64,000 nucleotides of DNA from Cyclaneusma minus. Taxonomy: Eukaryota; Ascomycota; Leotiomycetes; Marthamycetales; Marthamycetaceae. The stretch spans positions 1,054,001-1,118,000 of the forward strand of contig JAKZHN010000008.1 of assembly GCA_037179335.1 (NCBI GenBank), written 5' to 3'. Below, piece by piece: positions 33,801 to 44,611 of this stretch. A model generated the notes under the pieces. That model made no database searches. It was given only the letters and a program-made list of their open reading frames with translations, and had not been told where the DNA came from. Each line of letters begins with the position of its first letter. The stretch's first letter is position 1. A program made the translations under genes and the position numbers.

Positions 33801-34429
33801 AACCGCCGACCATTCGAGTGTCATATTTGGCGGGTGCTCTTCAGGCTCTGACATTGGCACTGCCTGTATGCATCCACAAGTTTATGGATTCCGCAGATCT
33901 CTCTTCGGACGACTTCTTCAAGAGATGGAAGCAGATTGGCGGTGCGCCTCGAGAGGCACAGCGTGTGTTCTCCGTGAAAGGAGGAAGGAACGGTGATCGT
34001 GAGATATCTCCCGACTTTATCAGACGAGTTGTCGAGGGTTTCAAGTGGGGTGTTCTTGATGGCGTTGATCCCAACCGAAAGAACTTTGTGGGTGCTAGTG
34101 TTTTACACACAGCGGAGGGTGGCAAGTTTGGATGCTTGTTGAGGCTTGAGCCGAATTACGATACCCAGGTAAGTTCCCTTCTTACCCTTCTTGCTCTTTT
34201 GCTTGTTTCCCTGACGGCTTGACCATTTTTTTTTGTTTTCTGTTTGCTAACCCACAATCCACAGATGATCCGTCTCACCATCCGAGCAACAGACGAGGGT
34301 GTGCCGCCCGTGCTCATCAAGATCATGGAGGAGCGACTGGCAATCGGCATGAGCACCAGGCCAGAAAGGGAGGAGGGACTGTCTAGGAGCGCCATATCGA
34401 ATGCGTTTGCTAATGTGCTTGTCACCTAA
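30881..34429 (+). CDS. APL3: AP-2 adaptor complex alpha subunit (alpha-adaptin), 992 aa
   Basis: Seven exons: 30881..31035, 31121..31134 (14-nt microexon), 31218..31261, 31314..31603, 31653..31987, 32193..34168 and 34265..34429. The N-terminus NMRGLVQFIADLRNARARELEEKRINKELANIRQKFK-DGNLNGYHKKKYVCK is the alpha/gamma adaptin trunk start that binds phosphoinositide. About 600 residues of armadillo-like helices follow (GYLAMTLFLHEQHELLHLVVN, DRDISVRRKGLDLLYSM). A Ser/Asn-rich hinge separates the C-terminal ear (VGVRSEYRGQIACIILYFTNK ... FFKRWKQIGGAPREAQ). The complex sorts cargo into clathrin-coated vesicles at the plasma membrane. Length agrees with the family. The intron 31988..32192 is long (205 nt). 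Confidence 0.96.
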
Positions 34430-34779
34430 AGGTTTTCTAGGCAAACTGAGCAGGGGCAGGCAGCATGCATGATGTTGTTTTTTGGGGCATTTTTGTCGAT
34501 AGTAGCGACGGGTGCATGGCATTAGGGAGGTGCGACTGAGATGCATTGATCTGGTAGGTAGCGCTAGGGTCAAGGGTGTTTGATATAAGAGCTGGGAAGG
34601 GCATAATTCGATTTAAAACGTTCTTCTATTGAAGTGCTGTGACGCTGCCTTTGTTGTGGGTTTGCTGTCTGCCATGAGCACAAAGAAGGAGAAGAAAAAG
34701 AAGGAGAAAAGAGGTTCATTGCTGTTTTTTACTTTCTAAAGGGGTGGCTTGGTACGTCAAGACTTTTGGCATAGTTTCC
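34430..34779. other. APL3 3' flank
   Basis: A purine-rich stretch (AAGGAGAAGAAAAAGAAGG near 34684) precedes the satellite array; no gene is seen. Confidence 0.4.
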
Positions 34780-36500
34780 ATCGTTGTCATAAGTCTCCCC
34801 TGGCGTCCCCATAAGTCTCATAGTGAATATTGCATGTGAGCAAAGCTGCTTCACTGTATTCTGGGCTCATTGAGGCGTGGCATGGCTCTCGTGGTCCTCC
34901 GAAGTCCTACGGTGGATCTGTGTGAGCAAAGCCGCCTTTACTGGATTTTTTTCTGTGGTTGTGGAATTATTTGGAATACTTCTAAGGTCATAAGTTGTCC
35001 CACGAGCATAGCGACATAGTGTGTGAGCAGAGCTGCCCTCACTGGATCGCTGGATTATTGGGGGATGGCGTGGTTGCTGTGTTCCTTTTGATTCTCGCAG
35101 TGGATGATATTGTGTGTGGTCAGCTCTACCTTCCTTCGCTGGTCTGTTGAGAGACATTGCCTAGGTCCCGCGGTCCTCAGAAGTCCGACAGTTGATATGT
35201 GTGAGCAAAGCTGCCTGCACTGGGTCATTGGTCTGTATAGAGACGCGTCATGTTTTCTATGGTCCCCAGAAGTTGGACAGTGGATGTGTTGTATGTCTAT
35301 TTTAGTAAGGATTCAGGGCCTGGTATGGTTCACATTGTCCTAAGATGCTCATGGGCAGGCTGGATATTTTGTGTGAGCAAAGCTACTTTTACTGGGTGAC
35401 TGGCTTATCGAGAGGTGGCATGGTTGCCGTAGTCTTGGCAAATACCGTGTGCATTCAAGTCTACCTTTACTGGTTCACTGGCTCATTGAGAGACACGGCA
35501 TAGTCCCTCGGTGTTCAGAAGGCACGCAGTGAATACATTATCTGCTGGGCTCACCAAGAAAATAAGGCCTGGCTGAGTTCCAGTGGTTTTCAGGGGCCAG
35601 CCGGTAAATAGCGGGCGAGCCCAGCCAAGCTGCCTTTGCCGGATCACTGGCTTATTGAGAGGCACGATATAGTTCCTACGATCCTCAAAAGATGTATATT
35701 GGATATGTTTTTCGTCGGCAACTTTTGGTAAGGTGTCCATGGCCTGGCATAAATCTCATGGTCATAAGTCTCTCGTGGCGAATATTGTCTATGATCAAAG
35801 CTACCCTCGCCGTATCACTGGCCCAATGGCAGGCGTCGCATAGTTTCCATGGTCCTCAGAAGTCGTCCAGTGAGTGTGCTGAGTGTCAGCTTGTTCTGTC
35901 AAGGGTTCAGGGCCAGGTGTAGCTCCTACGGTCGTCAGGGGTCAGACGATGCAGCGGGCGAGCAGAGCTGTCTGCACTGGATCGCTAGCTTGTCGAGCAG
36001 CATGGCATAGTTCCAGCGATCTTCAGGAGTCGTATAGGCAGTATGCTGGGTGTCAGCTTGTTTTGTTGAGGCCTCATGGCCAGGTGTAGCTCCTACGGTC
36101 CCCAGGGGTCAGACGATGCAGCGGGCGAGCAAAGCTGTGTGCACTGGATCCCTGGCTTGTCAAGAGGCACGGCATAGTTTCAGCGATCCTCAGAAGTTGT
36201 ACTGCGAATACATTGTATGTGGGCTTGTCTGTCGGGGAGTCATGACCCGGTATAGCTCCCATTCTCCTAGAACTCAGGGGGTAAATAGCGGGCGAGCTAG
36301 GCTGCCCTCACTGCGTTCCTGGCTCATCCAGGTGTGACATAGCCCTTGTGGCCCCATGACTGGAGAGTCCCGCCGCGGATACCCCGTGCGATCAAGGCTA
36401 GCTTCACTGGATCCTCAGTTCACCGAGTTGTGATATAGTTCCCATGATCCTCAGGGACGTCGCAATGTATATATAATGTGTGAGCGACGCTGCTGCACTG
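34780..36500 (+). repeat. satellite-like array, ~85-bp degenerate units with 167-bp higher-order copies
   Basis: Anchor GTGAGCAAAGCTGCC and the following CACTGGATC-CTGGC recur near 34836, 34921, 35021, 35113, 35201, 35371, 35449, 35611, 35791, 35954, 36121, 36289, 36386 and 36479, i.e. about 80-100 bp or twice that. Each unit continues with (ATTGAGAGGCATGGCATAGTT) in broken form, a CCTCAGAAGTC motif and GTGGAT. In the second half the unit is dimeric, and 35877..36043 and 36044..36210 are high-identity 167-bp repeats sharing GTGTCAGCTTGTT and CCAGGTGTAGCTCCTACGGT. Open frames here are short and periodic, not conserved as protein. No transposase is present. Confidence 0.8.
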
Positions 36501-37110
36501 TATTCTTGGTTCTTCGAGAGGAGTGGGTTCGATTTCGTGGTTTGGGGAGTCCTATGGCGATCATGGGGCGTTAGCAAGCTGCCTCACTACCGGACGTCTT
36601 TCTGCAACCATGAACTCATCTGGAGGTTCCAACAGTCTTCAGGAGTCTTTCAGCAAATATTATGTGATCGGTGCTGCCTTCATTGCATTTGTTTTGTTCA
36701 AAGGGGGGAGAAAACGTGAAAAGGGGGCGGTACGGCACGCCTGCGTCCCTGAGGCTCAACTCATTGACATCCAATATATCATACTGAACTACAAGAATCA
36801 TTTCGAGTTTCTTAGAATGTTATTCTGCCTCACCAGACCGGAGGCTATTAGTTTTTCCATGGCTGCTGTAGCTGGCTGTATTTGGTTAGCGCGGCGTTTT
36901 AGCGCCAAAGTTGCGGCCCTTGTCCACAAAACCGATTCCTCTTCCTGCACTCCACCTCTTTTTTTCTTCTCCCGAACACAACACTCCTTCAATCCATTTG
37001 TTCCGAACACTCTCTCCCTCCAGACTTCTTTGATAGAACTCCTTCTTCACACCTGTACATACAAACGACTCTCTACATACATCTTCTTTGCGAACTTGAC
37101 GTCCGCAAAT
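36501..37110. promoter_or_regulatory. upstream region of GPI-protein gene
   Basis: The array fades out here and a C/T-rich leader (36950..37100) precedes the ATG at 37111. The long plus frame 36523..37236 overlaps the leader and is not supported by any domain. Confidence 0.4.
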
Positions 37111-38847
37111 ATGTTGAAGAACTTCCTCTTCAAGCTGGGCTTGGCCTTGCTTGGAGCTGTCCTTCTTGGTAAGTCAACTCTCGCAACGCGCAGTTGCTCG
37201 ACACTCCCACTGTGCAGTCCTCCGCGACCTACTTGAAGCTGACTGTCTTCTGCAGCTGGTCTCGGCGAGACTGCTGCTGTGCGCGCTCGCGGCCTGGCCG
37301 GTGAGCTTGGTGTCCGCAGCCCGTTTGACAATCCCTTCGGTGTGAGCTCCGCCACTGGTGAAGCTGCCGCTGCCGCTGCCTCTTTCGCTCCACTCTCGAG
37401 TGGCAGCTATGCAGTCTCGGGCGAGACTGCTGCTGTCTCTGGTGTGGCTCCGGTTGTTTCCTCTGTCTCTTCGGTTGTTTCCTCTGTCACTTCAGAGCTC
37501 GTTGGACCGTCTGCTGCTCCCAAGGCACCTGCCAAGGAACAAACCTCTGCTGCTGCTACCTCCAGCACTGATGTCTCATCTTTTGAGCCTGTCTGGGCCA
37601 CTCTGGTTGGCTCGGCTTCTGTTGATGCCTCCCTCTCTTCGGTGCTTGCTGAATTGTCAGCACTTTCGACTGATAGCTCCGCCACCACAAGCTTCATCGT
37701 TACTACTGAGACCGTCATCCCCACTCCGTCTTTGGGCCCAGTTGTGGTGTCAACCAGCAGTGAGCCTTCGACCACGCCTTCTTTGGGTCCCGCAGTTGTG
37801 TCCACGAGCAGCATCGAGCCTCTCGACAGCTCAAGCCTGGCCACGACTTACACTACAGTTGATCTGTCCTCAAGCCAGCCCACCGCCACAATCTACACTA
37901 CGATTGATGACTCGTCCACCAGTGTTGTGTCCGTGTCCAGCTCGGTGGTTTCCCCTCTTGACTTGACCACCAGCTCGGAATCCGCCTCTGCCACCAGCTC
38001 CGCATCTGTGTCCACTTCCGAGGCTGCGATCAGCAGCGAAGATACAACCAGCACTCTGACCCTGACCTCCACTCAGTACTCCACCACCCAGACCACTGAG
38101 TACGTTACTGAGTCGCCTACTGACACCGAGTGGACATCCATGACTGACGCCTTTTCTACTTGCAGTGCGGCTCCGACCACCACCGTGGTCGTCAATGTCC
38201 AGTCATCCAGCACCACGGTTATCTCGTACATCACTCAAGTCCACACCAGCACTCGCACCGTCCAGGTCTCTGGATGGTGGTCCTCGATGTACCCGGTCAG
38301 CAGCAGCAGCAGCAGCAGCAGCTCCATTGATGTCAACAACGATGCCCAATCGACTTCGGAGAACAGCCCAGTCTCTGCTACCGAGTCGTCTGATTCCATC
38401 TCCCTTGTCACGCTCACCACGGTCCAGACTGCAGTCGTCCAGTGGCCCACGACTTCTGCAGTGAACACTTCCACCGTCACTGTCGCTGCTGACACTACCA
38501 CTGTCGTTCTGCAGAGTGCTTTGACCGATAGCCCTGACCTCAGCTCGACTATCTCCACTGAAGTCCCGGCCATCACCAGCTCTGTAGTCTTGATCACCAC
38601 TGTCCTGGGCAACACAGTTGTTGTGACCGCCAGCATCAGCAGCCCTACTCCCGATCCATACAACCCTGGATTCTGCACGGTGGATGGCAAGGATGTCGCT
38701 GCTCCTTGCAGCTCGGCTACTGCCAACGGCACTGCCAGCGCTTCTGGCAGCCTTCAGACTGGTGCTGCTTCCCGTAGCAGCATAGACCTGGGTGCTCTTG
38801 TTGTGGCTTTGTTCGTTGGTGGTGCTGCCCTGCTTTTGCAGGTCTAA
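37111..38847 (+). CDS. Ser/Thr-rich GPI-anchored cell-wall protein, 549 aa
   Basis: Two exons: 37111..37168 and 37256..38847 (donor GTAAGT, branch GCTGAC, acceptor CAG), giving a signal peptide MLKNFLFKLGLALLGAVLL-A. About 450 residues are dominated by Ser, Thr, Ala and Val with repeats such as VVSSVSSVVSSV and PSLGPVVVSTSSEPS, expected to be heavily O-mannosylated. A trinucleotide run (AGC repeats near 38302) encodes a nine-Ser tract. Four Cys lie near positions of SCSAAPT-like and the C-terminal FCTVDGKDVAAPC. The C-terminus is an Asn/Ser/Gly-rich omega-site region followed by a hydrophobic tail (LGALVVALFVGGAALLLQV), the GPI-addition signal. It is likely a structural or adhesive wall protein; no enzyme domain is visible. 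Confidence 0.85.
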
Positions 38848-40058
38848 GTGTGGCCCATACTTTGCTTTGCTCGCTCTACACTCATTCTGCAGAGAGCAGC
38901 TGGGGTGTTTCGGTCTGGGTTTGGTTTCGCTTCCGGCGGATTTCTTGTGTCTTCAAAGAACAAATACGGCGTATCTGGCTCCGGCTCTGGAGTCGGGAGC
39001 CTGTGGGGCATGTGAGTCTGATGGTGGGATTGTACTCAGATGTGGAATTACTAGGACCTGCTGTTTCTTTGATGATTGGGCCTTTGACATGAGATGGACG
39101 AAACAGACGGTTTGTCTGTAGCGAAACAGCGTTTTCGAAATGGGATAGACTGATCAGAATCAGTCGTATGCCCATAGCTGATTATGAATTTCAGCACGGT
39201 TGCCAAGGCAAAAATTAAGTTTATGTGTGCTTTTGCTTGTGAATGTGAATATGATGTGTCCTTAGAGCTTTTTGGGTGTGAACTGTAAAGAAGGTATTCG
39301 TAAACTTGATGTATTTGGAATCAGGACATGTTGTAAACATTCAGTCTATTCCTGATCACTTGGATTGTCCCTGATCATTTGGATTCTTCCTGATTACCTG
39401 AGTTATTCCTGATTACCTGAGTTATTCCTAATCACTTGAGTCTTTCCTGATTCTTTCAGTCAATCCTGATTACTTGGGTGAAAAGGAGACTCGAGAGAGA
39501 GAGGGCTCGAGGGAAGAAGCACTATCTCCTTCCTCAACGCAATATATGGAGTTCTAGCGGACTGATAGCTGACAACAACTCAAGCCTTCAACGCCCAATA
39601 GTTCGTCCTAATTCTTCTAGAAACAGTGTCGATGGTGTTGGTGGCTTCTTGTGCGACACGAGCCGTGAAATGCTCCCCACCGGCAGGCCCAGGCCTTCTG
39701 TGGAATCCATGCTCAGTGGCTAACGACACCCTAGAGTAGTCACTATCCAGGCACCGTTGTTTCCAGTCAAGTGGTACGGATGAACGGGAGTGACACTTCA
39801 ACGGCCGTCCGTAAGCTTGTAATTTAACCCTCCATAGCTCGTGCCGGAGCGGAAAGTTTATTGTAGCAACACGGCGACGTGTGCAAATCATGCCGGGACC
39901 GGCCACCACTACTCGATCACACCAGCTTGCGCAATGCCCGGAGTAAACCACAAATGCCAATCTCACGCTTCCCCATAAATCCACGACAGCAACCCCAGTG
40001 ATGTACTACACATCCCCGCGACGATCCAGACGCCAAAAGCTGTAATCGCAGTACAGCC
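38848..40058. other. intergenic with ~20-bp minisatellite
   Basis: 3' flank of the GPI-protein gene and promoter of the golgin gene. The array 39355..39480 is listed separately. Other frames are short and unsupported. Confidence 0.45.
39355..39480. repeat. ~20-bp minisatellite (copy 2)
   Basis: Seven units around TTATTCCTGATTACCTGAG are repeated every 18-21 bp, nearly perfect in the middle (two identical consecutive units at about 39405..39442). The motif is close to units at 11360..11535. Confidence 0.75.
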
Positions 40059-42753
40059 ATGGCAGCGAATCCAAGCAAAGCGAGCCGATGGGGCTCTTTC
40101 CTTCAGCAGGCTGTGGCCGGTGTCGAGTCCAGGTTGGATACCATCCTGGCTGAGGGTGAGGAAGCTCCCAAGCCTGAGAAGCCAGCTACACCGGTCCCAG
40201 CTACAAGCCCCGCGAAACCGCAGTCAGACTCAGGTACTTCCAGCTTTCCCTGCGACAACCGGTCGCATAGCTCACTCACCCTTCAGCAGGCGTCTCGAGA
40301 AGCTCTTCTACCAATAGCCGAAAGAACGATCGACTCCAGGAGCGATTGGCGAAAGCCATTGCCGCGAAGAATGCCCCGTCGAATGCGCGATCTCGAGTCG
40401 CAAGCCCCCCGAATGACCAGACCAAGTCCCGAAGTAGTACGCCGGTAGCCGAAGATCGCGATGTCCCTCCTTCGACAGAAAACGAGAAACCGACCGAAGA
40501 AACGAAAGCGAGTCCGGTGGAAGATGAGAAGCCAGATCAAGCAAGCAAGAATGAGCCACTCGAGCGGATCCCCACGCCTCGTCAGAGCACGCCTCGTCAG
40601 AGTACCGACCTCGATGCGATACCCCGTATATCAATAGAGTCGAATGGAACCCCTCAGACCTCCTCGGCCGACCCATCGAAAAAGTCCGCCGAGCTCCAAA
40701 GAGCGAGTAGCGATTTCACCATCCCCTCCATATCCATAGGGAACCCATCGATCTCCGAAATCGACTACAAGACCATGGTCACCCAGCTACAGTCCGATTT
40801 CGAGACAGCCGAGCTGGCCCGACAAGAAGAAATACACGGCTACATCGAGCGTATCGATGCCCTGCAAGCCAAACTCCAATACCTGTCTCGCGAAGCAGCC
40901 AATTCGGCAAGAACAGCCGCTGCATCTGCTGCTCCTGGAAGTCCGGAAAAGAAATTGGCTGAGAAGGAAGAACAGATTGCTCTCCTGATGGAGGAGGGTC
41001 AGAAGCTGTCGAAAACGGAATTGAAGCATATGACGACGATTAAGAAGCTGAGAGCCAAGGTTCAGGAGGATGCTACTGAAGCTACGAAAGCGAAGGACAG
41101 GTTGGATAAGGTTGAGAAGGAGAAGGTTGTTCTTGCAGAACGCTTGAAGCAGGCTGAGGGCACACAAAAGAACTCTCATGACAGGGATCGAGCGGCCGGA
41201 AAGCTGCAAAATGAGAACGATGCGTTGAAGGCCGAAAGGGATGCCAAAGAAAAGACTATCTCGGAGTTGACTGCGAAGCTGGAGGACTCGAATTCGCAAG
41301 CCAAGCAAGCAGAAGCCAGAGCTTTGAACGACCAGTTGGAGACTCATAAGAAACGAGTGGATGCGCTCGAAGAAGAGCTTTCCACGTGCAAAATTGAGCG
41401 GGATCTGGCGATGGATCGCATGCAAGTAAAGCTCAGAGATGTAACAGAAAGAAAGGAGAGAGAAGCTGAGCGAGCAAGAGCTGCAGAGATGGAGATGAAG
41501 GCCGAGCAGCAAATACTAGAAAGCAAGCTCGAAATGATGAGGGTGCGGGCCGAAGAGGCATCGTCTGGTGTTACAGGAGATGCTCAAGCAAAACTCCTTC
41601 GCCAGATAGAGACACTCCAGTCTCAGTATGCTATTGCAAGTGAGAACTGGCAATCTATGGAGACGTCCTTGATCTCTCGAACGACGGCTCTCGAGAAGGA
41701 AAGGGATGAAGCATCAAGAAGGGAAGCCGAAGTACGACGTAAAGCCCGGGAGCTGGTATGTGTTCTGACCTCCTACCACATATAGGAGTTCGTGTTAACA
41801 GTCGGCAGTCGTCTAAAGTAAAAGGAATGGAAGAAGAACTCGACACAACACGAGAAAAGATCCGCGAGCTTGCGTCCGAGCTATCAGACACCAAGACTCA
41901 GCTAGACAGCGAGAAGAAACGAGCAGCCACTGCAGAAGCAGAGGCAGAAGAAGTCAAGAAAGCTCTCGTAGAAGAAAGAGAGACAAAAGCATCCATGCAA
42001 AACCAACTCGAAGAGGAAAGAAGCAGATGGCGCGACGAATCAATGGGTCCCAGTCGTCAAGCCGCCAATCCAGAGTCGCCCGCAACCTCGTCATTCAGAG
42101 GTCTTCCTACAGAGTATCTCGGACTCCAGAACAATCTGCAGAGCCGGAGACCGTCTAATAGATCTTATACTAGCGAGGTATCTCCGGTTGACAGGTTCAT
42201 GGGTCGGAGACCTTCGACTCAGCCGTATCAAAATGCACCTTGTACTCCTCCCATAAGACAGGATTCCTTTGCCTCAGTTGGAACGGACGGTCAGCCCTCG
42301 GGCGCTCCGTCAATCATCACAGTCGACCACGACGATCTCTACGACGACGTCGGCGTTGGCCGATCCGCATCACCAAACCAAACTATCAACGACGTAATGT
42401 CCGCCTCGACAGTCGGTGCCGGCCCCTCAGTGCAACTCGTAGAACGCATGAGTGCAGCAGTGCGCCGCTTAGAAAACGAGAAAGTTGCTACAAAAGAAGA
42501 GATATCACGTTTGGCTTCTCAAAGAGACGAGGCGAGAGCGGAGATTGCTAGGCTGATGCGGCAGGTTGAGGAGAGCAAGAAGGATGTACAGAGGGTTAAG
42601 AAGTTGGAAGAGGAGGTTGCAGGGATTAATGAGAGGTATCAGACTACGTTGGAGATGCTGGGGGAGAAGAGTGAGTTGGTGGAGGAGTTGAGGCAGGATG
42701 TACAGGATGTTAAGGCTATGTATAGGGAGCTGGTGGAGAGGACTGTTAAGTGA
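40059..42753 (+). CDS. TMF/Sgm1-like golgin (TATA element modulatory factor family), 861 aa
   Basis: Three exons: 40059..40233, 40290..41755 and 41809..42753. The first acceptor is a tandem CAGCAG, so two in-frame products differing by one codon are possible. The N-terminus SRWGSFLQQAVAGVESRLDTIL matches the start of fungal TMF-like proteins. A Lys/Glu/Pro/Ser-rich linker follows, then long coiled coils (EKKLAEKEEQIALLMEEG ... TELKHMTTIKKLRAKV; central TMF DNA-binding-type region). A second Ser/Pro linker leads to the terminal coiled coil (MSAAVRRLENEKVATKEEIS ... DVQDVKAMYRELVERTV), which resembles the C-terminal TMF domain that binds Rab6/Ypt6. It is a likely Golgi tether. The family call comes from these terminal motifs. 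Confidence 0.8.
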
Positions 42754-43055
42754 TTGGGAGTGTGGGGAGCAGGTTTATTACAGTACTTGGGCTGAGACGG
42801 GGATACGAACTGGCATGTTAGGCCGTATGTTGTACACTCAGAGTCTATAAGGCCGTCGTGATGCGATTGAGCATGTTGAGTGTTGGGATTGTCCGCATTT
42901 GGACTGGCAAACTTTTATGTATGAACTGCATGCTTCCTTAAGAAAGCATTAAGCAAAGGTCAACGCCTAAAGCCATAGAGACTAGCTGCAAAAAACGCTT
43001 GCATCAAACCACAACCTGTCTCTCAAGGCGCCCCTTCTTCCGAATGTGTCATGTC
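42754..43055. other. convergent spacer
   Basis: 3' flanks of the golgin and NAS6 genes; nothing else is seen. Confidence 0.45.
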
Positions 43056-44208
43056 TCATAACTCAATGCCCTCACGCTCTGCCGTCTGCAGTATGTATTT
43101 CCTGACCTAATCAAAGTATTAACAGCGGCCTTTACTTTCAAGCTCTGGACTACTTACCGAAGAATCCGGAGCCAACTCAATTGCAAGACAACCATCAACA
43201 TCTTTCTTATCGATCTCAGCGCCAGCCTTCAGCAAAGCAATTGCCGTATCCCCTATTTATCTTAGCTTAAATCACAACGCCCTTTCGTTAAACCCCATGT
43301 CATCAAAAGCCTGCCAGTAATAAAAGAATAGCTTACCATGACCCTCAGCAATAGCATGATGCAATGCTGTATAGCCAGATGAGTCCGTAGCGTTCAAAGG
43401 ACTGTTATGTTTCAAAAGCAGATTCACCATAGGTACTGAGCCGACGGCGGCAGCGCGATGGATGGGGTATTGGCCACGCTTGTCTCTGATTCTGGTGGAA
43501 GCGGGGGGTTTGTGCTCGAGGAGTTTGCGGGCAGTGTCGAGGTTGGATTTGGAGGCTACAAAGTGCAGTGCTGTCTGGGGGGGGGGATGGTTAGATAATG
43601 TGGACTTGGGGATGGTGAGGGGACATACTTGTCCGCTGAAATCTGAGATGAACGTTAGTCTGGAACTGGGCTGGATGAGGGGGAGAAGGAGGTGGGGATA
43701 AAGAACGAACTCTTCTCGTTCACATCGGCGCCTTTGAGGAGGAGGAGGTCTACTAAGTCATCACCCTCGGGGAGACTTGCGGCTATCATGAGAGGGGTCC
43801 AGCCAGAGCCATCCTGTATGTTGTTAGTAATGTATTAATCTAAATTTTCCTTTTCTGTGGAGGGTAAGATACCTGGGCATCGACATCGAAATTCTTCTGC
43901 TGAGCGAGCAGTTTTGTGATTTCCAAATGTCCTCCTGAGACTGACCAATGCACTGGAAGACGGTCATCGTCGTCTTTCTTGTTTGCTGCCTTGGGATCTG
44001 CCTAGGTTTTTGTCAGTTGTGCTCTTTGACGAGTTTGGGAAGCCGAAGATGAATCAAAAATATGGAGAATAAAGCTCACATTCAGGAGAGATTCGACGAT
44101 TTGTGCTTCAATACTGTCAGCTGATCTGCTCCAATAGTAGGATCGAAGGGCTGTACTTTTTCCGTCCCTGGCTGCTTGATGGAGAGTGATTTTAGGATCT
44201 GGCTCCAT
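43056..44208 (-). CDS. NAS6: 26S proteasome assembly chaperone, ankyrin-repeat (gankyrin/Nas6), 235 aa
   Basis: Eight exons: 44208..44157, 44105..44080, 44001..43873, 43813..43711, 43642..43629 (14-nt microexon), 43574..43337, 43252..43158 and 43106..43056. Joining gives continuous ankyrin repeats: LHQAARDGKTQIVESLLNADP, DDDDRLPVHWSVSGGHLEI, GSGWTPLMIAASLPEGDDLV, GQTALHFVASKSNLDTARKL, RGQYPIHRAAAVGSVPMVNL, SSGYTALHHAIAEGHGDTAI and VDGCLAIELAPDSSVRKYIL. Seven repeats and 235 residues match gankyrin/Nas6, which binds the C-terminal domain of Rpt3 during 19S base assembly. The first intron (44156..44106) is 51 nt, stop-free and in frame, so retention would still be readable. The poly-C tract before exon 6 (about 43578..43590) serves as polypyrimidine tract. 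Confidence 0.92.
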
Positions 44209-44611
44209 ATTTGCTTCGTAGATAGAGAAAGGTTATGGGGAAGTTTCGGAATTCGGAAAGAAGAGATAGAAAGGGGAGTTGATGTATTTCGTATATCTTT
44301 CGAAGGACAACTTGAAGCTCTTCTCAATGGGATCCCGGCTTCAGGCACCTCTGGTGGCGTACAAACTAAAGCCGATGCTGTGGCTCTGGATGGACCGTGC
44401 GCCGTGGCTCGTAGCTTCAATCATACATGTATCGAAAAAGTCCCAGGCGCGTCGAGCCAACGTCTACAAGATCACCAACTATCCGACCAAGAACCAAATC
44501 CTGAACCCCATGGGATGCATTGATATCCATCGCTAATATTGCTCCATCACTGCGATTTACGAACCTCAACTCTACGACCCCAAATCCTACCACCCACCCC
44601 CATCCTACAGC
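44209..44611. promoter_or_regulatory. divergent promoter, NAS6 / PRP46
   Basis: About 400 bp between divergent starts. A plus frame of 69 codons (about 44330..44536, MGSRLQAPLVAYKLKPMLWL) overlaps it. It is Trp/Lys-rich and ends in a stop before PRP46; it could be an upstream ORF or small protein, but I recognise no family. Confidence 0.4.

Noticed and set aside
35692..36337. Series of short plus-strand frames with similar repeats (LACRAAWHSSSDLQ...)
   Set aside because: Periodic by-product of the satellite array rather than protein-coding repeats; frames break between units.
34780..36500. CRISPR-like array
   Set aside because: Units are degenerate without constant repeat/variable spacer pattern, and the genome is fungal.
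36523..37236. 237-codon plus-strand frame
   Set aside because: It overlaps the leader and first intron of the GPI-protein gene in another frame and shows no domain.
40787..41512. 241-codon minus-strand Leu/Ser-rich frame
   Set aside because: Antisense shadow of the golgin coiled coil.
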